From: Treponema pedis
GTDB taxonomy: Bacteria; Spirochaetota; Spirochaetia; Treponematales; Treponemataceae
Length of the DNA stretch: 64,000 nucleotides
Reading direction: 5' to 3'
Assembly (NCBI RefSeq): GCF_017161325.1
Contig: NZ_CP045670.1
Location: forward strand, 1,171,367 to 1,235,366
The notes beneath the pieces were generated by a model that saw only the letters and a list, made by a program, of their open reading frames with translations, had not been told where the DNA came from and ran no database searches. Shown here piece by piece: positions 25,860 to 34,301 of this stretch (position 1 is its first letter; each line of letters starts with the position of its first letter). The position numbers were made by a program, and so were the translations under genes.

Positions 25860-27420
25860 TAAATTTGTTTTTATTTTAGATGCTCATCTTCCGTATATAC
25901 CCAGCGAAGCGGACGGCGGAATTGAACAGGACAGACTTTTTGATTCTCTTTCGTATACATATTTGCCCGTTATAAAAATGTGTGAAAATTTAAAAAAAGA
26001 TACTCCGTTTAAAATGGGTATTGTTTTTGAACCGGCTCTTTGCGAAATGCTTGCAGACGTTTTTTTTCAAGAGCGGTATAAAAAACACATTGAACGTAAA
26101 ATTGAATTTGCAAAAAAAGAATTGGAACGCTGCGCAGGTTGCGAAAAAACCAAAAAACTTATTCAATATAATTTAAAGGTATTCAGCGACGATAAGCGCA
26201 CCTTTGAAGATTGCGGCGGAAATATTTTAAAAAAATTCGATATGCTTTCAAAAGAAGGATATATAGAAATATTGGCTACAACTGCAACCAGTTGTTTTTT
26301 ACCGTTTTTTGAAAGTATGCCTGAAGCCGTTTCGGCTCAAATTGAAATGGGGCAGATAAATTACAGAAAGCATTTCAGCTCCATACCTTCGGGATTTTGG
26401 CTGCCCGCTTTGGCTTACTGCGAAGGTTTGGAAGAAATTATCAGAAGTTACGGTTACAGCTATACTCTTGTAGAAACAAGAGCTTTTTTGCTTGCCGATA
26501 AGGCTCCTCCCGCAGGGATATTCGCTCCGGCCGCCGCTGAAAACGGCTTGATTTTTTTAGCTTCGGATGCACCCGCATGCCGTTCGGTTTACGATAAAGC
26601 CGATTCTTTTTCTTCAAATCCCGTGTACATGGACGTTGAAAACGATGTGGGATTTAAATTACCCGAGAAGTACCTTGCCTCCGTGTTCGATACGTCAAGG
26701 GGCAGAAGACCTATAGGTTTCAGATATTGGGCAAAAGACGAAGATGAGTCTATATATGATATAGAAAAGGCTCGGGAACAAATTGAAATAGATGCGAAAA
26801 CTTTTGTAGAAGCAAGAATTTCAACATTAAATTCGGTACGGGATACAACTGTTGTTAGAAGCCCGGTTTCCGTGTTTATTTGCTCTTCCGATTTTTTAGG
26901 GAAAAGATGGTGCGAAGGAATTGCTTGGATTGAGCGTGTTTTTAAATTGATAAGCGAAAGCGAATCAATAGAAGCCGTTTTACCCGAACAAGCCGCTCAT
27001 ATTTCAAAACAGGTTTATACCGTTAAACCGTTTTTTTCCTCTTTATTTGATTCCGGATATGCCGCAGAACTTTTAACCGGTAAAACCGATTGGATGTATA
27101 GATATATGCTGAAGATGACGGAACGTATGATTAAACTTACGGAAATGTTTCCCGAAGAGGGAGGCTTAAAAGAAAGGGTTTTAAATGCTGCTGCCCGGGA
27201 AGTTTTTTTAATGCAGGCATTTTACTGGCCATTTTACGGCGCAACAACGGAATTACAAGAATTTGCGGAAAACCGTTTTTTAGAGCATATTAAAGCCTTT
27301 ACTGTAGCCTACGAATCACTCGGAGCGGACGCTCCCGATGCTAAATGGCTTTCCGAGCGGGAACATAAGTATCCTATTTTTAAGGAAATCAATTACCGCT
27401 CTTTTTGTAAAAAAAGGTAA
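25849..27420 (+). CDS. GH57/DUF1957-type glycoside hydrolase or branching enzyme-like protein
   Basis: A protein of about 523 residues with the N-terminal (beta/alpha)7 fold start FVFILDAHLPYIP (H-x-H-like metal/substrate region altered to DAHLPY) and KMGIVFEPALCEML. GFWLPALAYCEGLEEIIRSYG carries the family catalytic-Glu region. A second half includes GFRYWAKD and the helical C-terminus. GH57 enzymes act on alpha-1,4/1,6-glucans. The GTG at 25849 is preferred because AGGAGG lies 6 bases upstream; an ATG at 25834 is too close to the same signal. The exact activity is not determined. Confidence 0.85.
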   Translation: MKNNKFVFILDAHLPYIPSEADGGIEQDRLFDSLSYTYLPVIKMCENLKKDTPFKMGIVFEPALCEMLADVFFQERYKKHIERKIEFAKKELERCAGCEKTKKLIQYNLKVFSDDKRTFEDCGGNILKKFDMLSKEGYIEILATTATSCFLPFFESMPEAVSAQIEMGQINYRKHFSSIPSGFWLPALAYCEGLEEIIRSYGYSYTLVETRAFLLADKAPPAGIFAPAAAENGLIFLASDAPACRSVYDKADSFSSNPVYMDVENDVGFKLPEKYLASVFDTSRGRRPIGFRYWAKDEDESIYDIEKAREQIEIDAKTFVEARISTLNSVRDTTVVRSPVSVFICSSDFLGKRWCEGIAWIERVFKLISESESIEAVLPEQAAHISKQVYTVKPFFSSLFDSGYAAELLTGKTDWMYRYMLKMTERMIKLTEMFPEEGGLKERVLNAAAREVFLMQAFYWPFYGATTELQEFAENRFLEHIKAFTVAYESLGADAPDAKWLSEREHKYPIFKEINYRSFCKKR

Positions 27421-27445
27421 TTTTTTTTAAAGAGTTATAAAAAGG

Positions 27446-27492
27446 GATATGAACCTTCTTTGCCGGACAAAGCGGCGCGGAGGGTTCATATC
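27446..27492. terminator. Hairpin between GH57 gene and nfnB
   Basis: GATATGAACC (27446-27455) pairs with GGTTCATATC (27483-27492), extended by a few bases, with a GC-rich loop of about 20 nt. It sits between convergent genes. No long T-tract follows on either strand, so termination is only probable. Confidence 0.5.
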
Positions 27493-27528
27493 AAGCTTTA
27501 ACTGTTTTATCCCTTTTCCATTCGGGTT

Positions 27529-29046
27529 TTATTTTGTTTTTAAATACTCGTTTATAGCGGCGGCGGCTTTTCTTCCTTCGCCCATTGCCAAAATAACCGT
27601 TGCGGCTCCGAGAACAATGTCTCCGCCCGCCCAAACGCCTTCGATTGAAGTTTTTTGGCTTTCATCTACAACTATGTTTCCTTTTTTGGTAACTTCCAAA
27701 CCGTGGCTGGTTTGCGCCATAAGCGGGTTTGAGTCGTTACCCAAGGCTACTATTACGGCATCTATTTTAATTTGATGTTCGGTACCCGGTTTTGCAACAG
27801 GTTTACGTCTTCCCGATTCATCAGGTTCGCCGAGCTCGTAATCCAATACTTCAATTGCACAAACCTTTCCGTCTTTATCGCCTATTATTCTTGTGGGGTT
27901 TTGCAAAAAGCAGAATTCCACACCTTCTTCTTCGGCATGGGCTACTTCTTCTATACGGGCAGGCATTTCCGCTCGGGTACGGCGGTAAATACAGTATACT
28001 TTTTTACAACCCAAGCGATAACCCATTCTTGCGGCGTCCATCGCAACATTTCCGCCTCCTATTACCGCCAATGTTTCCGCTTCGTAAAGAGGAGTATCTG
28101 AGTGTGAAGCATCATAGGCTTTCATCAAATTGGCTCGAGTTAAATACTCGTTTGCACTGAAAACGCCTATCAGATTTTCTCCTTCTATTCCCATAAATTT
28201 CGGTAAACCTGCCCCGGTTCCTATAAAGGCCGCATCAAAGCCGTCTTCTTTTAAGAGCTGTTCCAAAGTTTCCGTTCTTCCTACTAAAAAGTTGGTTTTA
28301 AATTCGACTCCCATTTTTTCGAGGTTTTCAACTTCTTTTGCAACAATTTCTTTAGGCAAGCGGAACTCTGGTATTCCGTATACCATAACACCGCCCGTTT
28401 TATGAAAGGCTTCAAAAACGGTAACGGAGTGTCCGGCTCTTCGGGTATCGGCGGCTACGGTTAGACCGGCGGGGCCTGAACCTATAATCGCAACTTTTTT
28501 CCCCGTTTCGGGAGCAATTTCGGGTACGGTAATTTTATTATTATTTCTTTCCCAGTCGGCGACAAAGCGTTCAAGCCGCCCTATTGCAACCGCCTGTTCG
28601 GGAGATTTTAACATTTTTCCTATAGTACAAAAGGCTTGACACTGCTTTTCCTGCGGACAAACACGGCCGCAAATTGCAGGCAAAAGATTGGTTGTTTTTA
28701 TAACATCAACGGCTTTTTTATAATCGCCCTTTTGAATTTCCGCAATAAATTCCGGAATCGGAACACCTACGGGACAGCCTTTTACACAGGGGCGGTTTTT
28801 GCAGTTTAAACAGCGAGCCGCTTCAACTTCCGCCTGTTCGTTAGTATAGCCAATCGCAACTTCGTCCATAATAGCAGCCCTCTTATGAGGGTCGAGGGTA
28901 GGCATATCTTGCAACGGAATTTGAGTTCGCTCTTTCGGAGTTAAGGTTTTATCTTTTAAATCATTCCAAAGTTTTTTCGCTTTTTCGGAAAGTTCATCGT
29001 AAGTTAAATGTCCGGCACGGTTTTCACAATTAGTATTTTCCATCAT
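27529..29046 (-). CDS. nfnB: GltD/NfnB-like NADPH oxidoreductase subunit
   Basis: A 505-residue flavoprotein with an N-terminal ferredoxin-like domain (CLNCKNRPCVKGCPVG and GRVCPQEKQCQAFC for two [4Fe-4S] clusters). A FAD Rossmann motif (IIGSGPAGLTVAADTRRAGH) and an NADPH Rossmann motif (VIGGGNVAMDAARMGYRLG) follow, and it ends in GDIVLGAATVILAMGEG. It is annotated often as glutamate synthase small subunit, but with the adjacent FAD/[2Fe-2S] subunit the pair matches NfnAB, the electron-bifurcating NADH-dependent ferredoxin:NADP+ oxidoreductase. No glutamate synthase large subunit is nearby. The start may be the second Met (29043), which is better spaced from GAGGG. Confidence 0.88.
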   Translation of the reverse strand: MMENTNCENRAGHLTYDELSEKAKKLWNDLKDKTLTPKERTQIPLQDMPTLDPHKRAAIMDEVAIGYTNEQAEVEAARCLNCKNRPCVKGCPVGVPIPEFIAEIQKGDYKKAVDVIKTTNLLPAICGRVCPQEKQCQAFCTIGKMLKSPEQAVAIGRLERFVADWERNNNKITVPEIAPETGKKVAIIGSGPAGLTVAADTRRAGHSVTVFEAFHKTGGVMVYGIPEFRLPKEIVAKEVENLEKMGVEFKTNFLVGRTETLEQLLKEDGFDAAFIGTGAGLPKFMGIEGENLIGVFSANEYLTRANLMKAYDASHSDTPLYEAETLAVIGGGNVAMDAARMGYRLGCKKVYCIYRRTRAEMPARIEEVAHAEEEGVEFCFLQNPTRIIGDKDGKVCAIEVLDYELGEPDESGRRKPVAKPGTEHQIKIDAVIVALGNDSNPLMAQTSHGLEVTKKGNIVVDESQKTSIEGVWAGGDIVLGAATVILAMGEGRKAAAAINEYLKTK

Positions 29047-29054
29047 GTTCCCTC

Positions 29055-29891
29055 TTAATTAAAAATACCTGAACGGCATTTATGTTTATCCTGCTCTTCG
29101 CGTCCACGGAAAGCCCTCATTCTCATCATCATATTATCGAAATCAACCTTATGCGCATCGAATTCGGGGCCGTCTACACAAACGAATTTTACATCATCGC
29201 CTATCGTTACGCGGCAGCCTCCGCACATTCCCGTTCCGTCAATCATAATTGTGTTAAGGGAAACCGTAGTTTTTATTCCGAAAGGACGGGTAGTTTCCGC
29301 ACAAAATTTCATCATTATGGGAGGCCCTATTGCAAAAACCTCATCCGGCGGTGTTTGACTTTCGCAAAGTTCTTTTAAGGGAACGGTAACGAGAGCCTTT
29401 CTTCCATAAGAGCCGTCGTCGGTAGTTATTATAAGTTCATCGGCTATAGCCTTCATCTCGTCTTCAAAAACGACCAAATCCTTATTTCTTGCTCCGATAA
29501 TAACAATAAGTTTGTTTCCGCAATTTTTGAACGCTTGAGCGATAGGATACATCGGAGCAACCCCGATACCGCCGCAAACGCAGGCTACAGTTCCGCACTT
29601 TGTTATATGCGACGGCCTGCCGAGAGGTCCTAAAATTGCAGCAATGTAATCTCCTACATTTTTACTGCAAAGTTTAATTGTAGTTGCTCCTACGGCTTGG
29701 ATAACAAGGGCTATCCAGCCTTCATTTGCATTAGCGTCCGCTATAGTTAAAGGAACGCGCTCGCCGAAATCGGTATCTATCTGAACGATTACGAATTGAC
29801 CGGGATATCTGTTTTTGGCAATTTCCGGCGCTTCAACCTTAAGATAGAATACTTCAGGCGAGTACTGCCTTTTTTCAAGTATTTTGTGCAT
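29055..29891 (-). CDS. nfnA: Ferredoxin-NADP reductase-like subunit (NfnA/SudB type)
   Basis: A 278-residue protein of the dihydroorotate dehydrogenase electron-transfer (PyrK/NfnA) family. It has an FAD-binding barrel (PGQFVIVQIDTDFGERVPLT), an NAD-binding domain (CVCGGIGVAPMYPIAQAF) and a C-terminal [2Fe-2S] Cys cluster (GTGMCGGCRVTI, FVCVDGPEFDAHKVDF). It is 8 bp from nfnB in the same order as in NfnAB loci. The complex would interconvert NADH, NADPH and reduced ferredoxin in this fermenter. AAGGAG precedes the ATG. Confidence 0.9.
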   Translation of the reverse strand: MHKILEKRQYSPEVFYLKVEAPEIAKNRYPGQFVIVQIDTDFGERVPLTIADANANEGWIALVIQAVGATTIKLCSKNVGDYIAAILGPLGRPSHITKCGTVACVCGGIGVAPMYPIAQAFKNCGNKLIVIIGARNKDLVVFEDEMKAIADELIITTDDGSYGRKALVTVPLKELCESQTPPDEVFAIGPPIMMKFCAETTRPFGIKTTVSLNTIMIDGTGMCGGCRVTIGDDVKFVCVDGPEFDAHKVDFDNMMMRMRAFRGREEQDKHKCRSGIFN

Positions 29892-30000
29892 ACCTATACT
29901 CCTTAGTATATTCTATAAAAAAATAATGATTTATACAATACTTAATTGTCAACAGTATATCAAATTTATCTAAAAATTTCAACAGTAAAATTAAAAATAT

Positions 30001-30142
30001 ATAGAGAAGGTCTTATTTTAAGCAATGCTATCCCGCAATGCTATCCCCGCATTGCTTAAAACAGCTTAATGCGTTTGTAAAACGGATACACACTATTACA
30101 ATGTATGTTTTTATTTCATTGCAAGATTTACGGGAAATAAAC
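30001..30142 (+). repeat. Dispersed hairpin repeat, degenerate copy
   Basis: The opening TTATTTTAAGCAATGC and the matching GCATTGCTTAAAA arm are kept, but the loop has grown to about 20 nt. Traces of the GTAAAACGG and CGGGAAATAAACAC segments follow. It lies in the 800-bp region upstream of nfnA that also holds the small gene at 30266-30409; the rest of 29892-30190 shows nothing else. Confidence 0.6.
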
Positions 30143-30191
30143 ACTTTCCCAATTTGATAATTGCGAAAGTGATGATTTTATATGAAGATTT

Positions 30192-30239
30192 AAATTAAAA
30201 AATAGGGAGCCGTTAAAAATCGAATTTTTAACGGCTCCC
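30192..30239 (-). terminator. Terminator of the 47-codon gene
   Basis: A 16-bp perfect stem (30205-30220 with 30224-30239, 3-nt loop) ends on the minus strand in TATTTTTTAAT. It lies 26 bp after the stop codon of the small gene. Confidence 0.85.
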
Positions 30240-30265
30240 CAGTGTAAAACTTAAACATTAAACGG

Positions 30266-30409
30266 CTACATAAAAAGATTTGTCGCCGGCACGGAAGCCT
30301 TCCAAAGAAGAGTCTGTTCGTGTAATTTGTTCTGGTATGTCAAAGTTTCAACCCTTAAAGGCTCGGTATTTTTACGGTTAATTTTAATTTTTTTAAGTAA
30401 ATTTTTCAT
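30266..30409 (-). CDS. Small basic protein of 47 residues, unknown function
   Basis: A complete short gene with AGGAG 7 bases before its ATG, a promoter at 30485-30513 and a strong terminator just after its TAG. The product starts MKNLLKKIKINRKN and ends KASVPATNLFM. It has a Lys-rich N-terminus, a Thr/Leu/Gln-rich middle, one Trp and no Cys, and no signal peptide or membrane helix is evident. I do not recognise it. It is divergent from the transglutaminase-fold lipoprotein gene. A peptide substrate, signal or small regulator are all possible, with no direct evidence for any. Confidence 0.7.
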   Translation of the reverse strand: MKNLLKKIKINRKNTEPLRVETLTYQNKLHEQTLLWKASVPATNLFM

Positions 30410-30484
30410 TTTCAACTCCTGTTAAGTTTTATTTAATGTATCAATGCAAAAGTTTTTATACTCTTGCAATTACGTTATGAAAAT

Positions 30485-30513
30485 AAGATATAAAAATTCC
30501 CGAAAAAAGTCAA
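30485..30513 (-). promoter_or_regulatory. Promoter of the 47-codon gene
   Basis: TTGACT (30508-30513), a 17-bp spacer and TATCTT (30485-30490) on the minus strand. The leader would be about 69 nt. Confidence 0.6.
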
Positions 30514-30745
30514 GTAAATTTATACGAAAATCAATGTTTTTTATGCAATTTTATTGAAATATTTACCGTTTTTTACTGTTTATTACATAACTCTTAAATA
30601 TTTTATATGTTTTGGAGCTTTTATATACTTGACTAAAATCTTATGTTATAATATTATTACCCGTAAGGTATTAAGCTATAACTGAATTAAATTGTTAAGC
30701 GCATTTATTTTAGAGTATGCTTTATACAATTTAAGGAATAGCTTA

Positions 30746-32320
30746 ATGAAAAATACGACAATCAAACCTGTTTTTTTTCTGACAGGTATACTATGTTTAG
30801 CGTCTTGTGATAACCGAACGGCATTACAGGTACCCGGTTTTATAAAAAATAACGGTACGGTTTCATTGCAAATGCAGCAAGTTCGGAGAAAAGAAACTGC
30901 CCCGACGTATAAAAAAATAACGGATAAAGCTCCCGATTATTTATCCTCAGCCGACAGTAAAAAAAGAAAAGAAATTCTTTTTGAAAGACTTCTTAATGCC
31001 TGTTTGCGTTATGAAGATGATGTTTATGTAGGAGATTTAGGTATAAGCTGCAGTAACGATAATCCCGAACATAAAAGACTGTATGAAGAATTTTTAACTT
31101 TTTATCCCTTTGTTTTTCATATAATTGAAGACGGAGGAATCTCAATTAATTATAAAGCTCAAAATAATGATGAACTTGATAAATACAAATTTATTTACAA
31201 AATAAGTAAAAATTCATTTGAAGAAAAATTTAAAAAATTTGAAAATACTTTAGAAAGATTTTACGGCGTTATGCAGGAAGGTATGGACGATGCGGAATTG
31301 AGCTTCGTTATTTACAGAGAATTGCTTAAAAATACGGTATACAGCGACGGTTCCGTACATTCATCGGACGCATTGGGAGCCCTTATTGACGGAAAGTCCA
31401 TTTGTCAAGGTTACGGATTAAGTTATCGAAGGCTTATGAACGGTATCGGAATAGAAACCGAAGCCGTTACTGGCGCTATGATAGGATACCCTGAAGGGCA
31501 TATGTGGAATAGAATTAAACTTAACGGTAAATGGTATAATGCTGAACCTACATGGGACGATAATAAAGCCGGAAATGTTTATAGACAGGACGACTGCTTG
31601 GGGCGGTATTTTTTAACTTCAGATTATAAATTTCATAACGAATTAAACCATCCGTATGTATTTTCTGAAGAATATCCGGAATTGCCTGCCGCAGATGATA
31701 AAAAATATGACAGCGATTCTCCGGTTTTCCGCAATAGCGATAAAAAAAGCAATATTACATATCATAACGGATATTGGTATTATTTTTTAGATACCGATAG
31801 AAGCATATATAAAAGCAACTTCGACGGAAGTGAAAAAAAAGTATTGTATGTAAAGGAAGAAATAAGTATAAGAAATCCTGAATTGCACAGATTGGAATTC
31901 GGAACGGATAGAATATATTTTATAGATTATGTAAAAGGGCACTATTATTTGCAATCCGAAAATGAAAAATATCGTATATATTCTATGGATTATGACGGTG
32001 CAAATCTTAAAGAAGAAAAACTTTTGCCCGAATTCAGAGCTCCTTTAAAACCCGAAAGCGATAAGCCCTTACAAAAAAGAAGCTGCGTAGCCCTCAGAGG
32101 CGAAATAGCCTTATCAAAAATAAAGGATGCATATTTTCACGGAACGGAAAATTATTTTAACCCGCAATCGGAGCAGCGCAAAGAATTTATCAATACTATT
32201 AAAGAAGCTGAGAACTTATTAACAACCGAGCCGTCGGACGGGGATAAGGCCGCTTTATTATATGTAAAGCTGCAAAAAATGCGAAAAGAATATACAATGC
32301 CCCAAACCTGTTCCCCTTAA
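30746..32320 (+). CDS. Lipoprotein with transglutaminase/protease-fold domain and C-terminal DUF5050-like repeats
   Basis: The ATG at 30746 (AAGGA 9 bases upstream) gives a 524-residue protein beginning with a lipoprotein signal (PVFFLTGILCLASC). A longer ORF start at 30692 lacks a signal. The middle has a transglutaminase-like Cys-His-Asp triad: SICQGYGLSYRRLM, EGHMWNRIKLNGKWYNAEP and TWDD. The C-terminal part (about 330-440) has Tyr-rich strand repeats such as GYWYYFLDTDRSIYKSNFDG, typical of DUF5050/propeller-like domains. It probably acts as a surface or periplasmic peptidase or amide-bond enzyme. It is flanked by hairpins and stands alone. Confidence 0.85.
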   Translation: MKNTTIKPVFFLTGILCLASCDNRTALQVPGFIKNNGTVSLQMQQVRRKETAPTYKKITDKAPDYLSSADSKKRKEILFERLLNACLRYEDDVYVGDLGISCSNDNPEHKRLYEEFLTFYPFVFHIIEDGGISINYKAQNNDELDKYKFIYKISKNSFEEKFKKFENTLERFYGVMQEGMDDAELSFVIYRELLKNTVYSDGSVHSSDALGALIDGKSICQGYGLSYRRLMNGIGIETEAVTGAMIGYPEGHMWNRIKLNGKWYNAEPTWDDNKAGNVYRQDDCLGRYFLTSDYKFHNELNHPYVFSEEYPELPAADDKKYDSDSPVFRNSDKKSNITYHNGYWYYFLDTDRSIYKSNFDGSEKKVLYVKEEISIRNPELHRLEFGTDRIYFIDYVKGHYYLQSENEKYRIYSMDYDGANLKEEKLLPEFRAPLKPESDKPLQKRSCVALRGEIALSKIKDAYFHGTENYFNPQSEQRKEFINTIKEAENLLTTEPSDGDKAALLYVKLQKMRKEYTMPQTCSP

Positions 32321-32347
32321 AATATCGACTCGAAACGAATTAAAGGC

Positions 32348-32394
32348 TTTACTGAAAACTTAAAACGGTTTTCCGTTTTTAAGACTTTCAGTAA
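32348..32394 (+). terminator. Hairpin after the transglutaminase-fold gene
   Basis: TTTACTGAAAACTTAAAACGG (32348-32368) pairs with the complementary stretch at 32373-32394 with two small bulges and a 4-nt loop. A weak T-rich segment follows. Confidence 0.6.
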
Positions 32395-32461
32395 AATCCG
32401 AAAATATTATTTTTAAAAGTTATCCGTTAAAAATTCTTTATTTGTTTGCAAACCTTATCTA

Positions 32462-32490
32462 TTGCACAAAATTAAAACTGTGTATATTAT
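32462..32490 (+). promoter_or_regulatory. Promoter of the epimerase gene, leaderless geometry
   Basis: TTGCAC (32462-32467), a 17-bp spacer and TATTAT (32485-32490), then 6 nt to the ATG. There is no Shine-Dalgarno. The layout is the same as at 11642-11677. Confidence 0.75.
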
Positions 32491-32496
32491 AATTAA

Positions 32497-34056
32497 ATGA
32501 AGAAAACAGTATTTATTACAGGGGCTTCGGGAACTATGGGTGAGGAAGCCTTAAAGCAAATAGCCGAAACCGATAATTATAATATTACCGTAATTTTACG
32601 GCAAAAAAAGAAAAATTTAAAACTTGCAAAGAAACTAAAAAAACGGTACGGCAAAAATGTAAATATTATTTTCGGCGATTTATCGGTTTTTGCCGATTGC
32701 GTAAAGTGCACTGAAAATGCCGATTATATAATTCACTGTGCGGCAATTATTCCGCCTGCGGCGGATCATAATTCCGATGATGTATATAAGTCCAATTATT
32801 TAGGCACTCTTAATTTAATAAATGCGGTAAAAATATCTCCTAAATGCAGCGAGGTTAAATTTATTTACATCGGTACCGTTGCCGAATACGGTAACAGAAC
32901 TTTTAAAGCGCCTTGGATACGTACGGGAGACCCCTTGTTAACCTCCGCCTTTGATTTTTACGGAGCGACCAAGGTAATGGCCGAACGTGAAGTAATCGAG
33001 TCGGGATTAAATTCTTGGGTTTCGCTTAGGCAATCCGGAGTTTTATATGACAATATAATGATGAAAAATATGGACGACGGTCTTATGTTTCATACTTGTT
33101 GGAATACTCCGATTGAATGGGCAACGGCTCGCACTTCAGGGCTGCTTTTAAAAAATCTTTTACAAAAAAACGAAGACGGTTCTCTTCCTAAGGAATTTTG
33201 GAAGCGGGTTTATAATATAGGAAACGGAAGCTCCGCCAGGGTAACCGGCTATGAGACTCTTGACCGCGGTTTTAAACTTATGGGAAGAAGTGCAAAAGAT
33301 GTTTTTAAACCTAATTGGAATTCTCCTCGTAATTTTCATTGCGGCTGGTTTTACGATTCAAAAATATTAAACGAATATCTTGATTTTCAATACGAAGGCT
33401 TTGAAGAATTTTTTAAACAACTCGATAAAAAATTTTGGTATTTTAAACTCGGAAAACCCTTTCCGTCTTTAATCCGTAAATTTGCAATAGAACCTCTTTT
33501 GAGAACCTGCAATGCCCCTATGTATTGGCTGAAAAATAATTTTGAGGGAAGAATAAAAGCCTTTTTCGGCTCACGTGAAAAATTCGAAAAAATTCCGCAA
33601 ACTTGGGAAAACTATCCTCTTTTGTGCGAAAATAAAAATCCCGAAACGGGAGAATATTTGGATTATAGTTCCATAAAAGATGAAAGCAAAGCAGCGCAAT
33701 TTCTTTTAGCTCACGGCTACGATGAAACAAAGCCGGAAAGCAGTCTTAATATTGATGATATGAAACAAGCTGCACGGTTTCGCGGAGGAAAATGCTTAAG
33801 TGAAGAAATGATTCCGGGAGATTTATATACCCCGCTTGAATGGGAATGTTCTTGCGGACACAAATTTAAGGCAACTCCCTTCCTTATTCTAAAGGGAGGA
33901 CATTGGTGTCCCGAATGTGCCGTTCCGCCGTGGAATTTCGACGAACATGCGAAACACAGTAAATTTTATGCACAAATTTGGTACAATGACCATGAAGAAA
34001 ATGAAAACAATTTTTATGATAAAAATTGTTTTAAGGATATTGCAGGTCTTAAATAA
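32497..34056 (+). CDS. NAD-dependent epimerase/dehydratase fused to a zinc-ribbon domain
   Basis: A 519-residue protein. Residues 1-300 are an extended short-chain dehydrogenase: GASGTMGEEAL for NAD binding, the catalytic YGATKVMAE (Y-x3-K) and IIHCAAIIPP. The last 100 residues hold ECSCGHKF and HWCPEC, a C-x-C/C-x2-C zinc ribbon like those of short nucleic-acid-binding proteins. The middle contains an aromatic-rich linker. Sugar-nucleotide epimerase or reductase activity is plausible; the ribbon is an unusual addition. It is a single gene with a leaderless-type promoter. Confidence 0.8.
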   Translation: MKKTVFITGASGTMGEEALKQIAETDNYNITVILRQKKKNLKLAKKLKKRYGKNVNIIFGDLSVFADCVKCTENADYIIHCAAIIPPAADHNSDDVYKSNYLGTLNLINAVKISPKCSEVKFIYIGTVAEYGNRTFKAPWIRTGDPLLTSAFDFYGATKVMAEREVIESGLNSWVSLRQSGVLYDNIMMKNMDDGLMFHTCWNTPIEWATARTSGLLLKNLLQKNEDGSLPKEFWKRVYNIGNGSSARVTGYETLDRGFKLMGRSAKDVFKPNWNSPRNFHCGWFYDSKILNEYLDFQYEGFEEFFKQLDKKFWYFKLGKPFPSLIRKFAIEPLLRTCNAPMYWLKNNFEGRIKAFFGSREKFEKIPQTWENYPLLCENKNPETGEYLDYSSIKDESKAAQFLLAHGYDETKPESSLNIDDMKQAARFRGGKCLSEEMIPGDLYTPLEWECSCGHKFKATPFLILKGGHWCPECAVPPWNFDEHAKHSKFYAQIWYNDHEENENNFYDKNCFKDIAGLK

Positions 34057-34170
34057 ACCGTCGGGAAGGCTTTCTAAAAACCTTTATTATAAAACCCGAA
34101 TAAATAATGCTTACCCTTACCTCTGTTCTAAATCTGCGATATAAGGTTACAGTCGATTTTAAACAAACTC

Positions 34171-34205
34171 CAAAGCAGACGGAACTTTAACTTCCGCCTG
34201 CTTTG
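34171..34205 (+). terminator. Hairpin after the epimerase gene
   Basis: CAAAGCAGACGGAA (34171-34184) pairs with TTCCGCCTGCTTTG, with one mismatch and a 7-nt loop. No long T-run follows. Confidence 0.55.
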
Positions 34206-34301
34206 AATTCATTTTGCCGCCCGCCCTTAATAATTGAATAATCCTAAAATTTATTGTATACTCAGTTTTAAACCGCAAGGGTATATAAAGGGTTTAATAT
34301 A

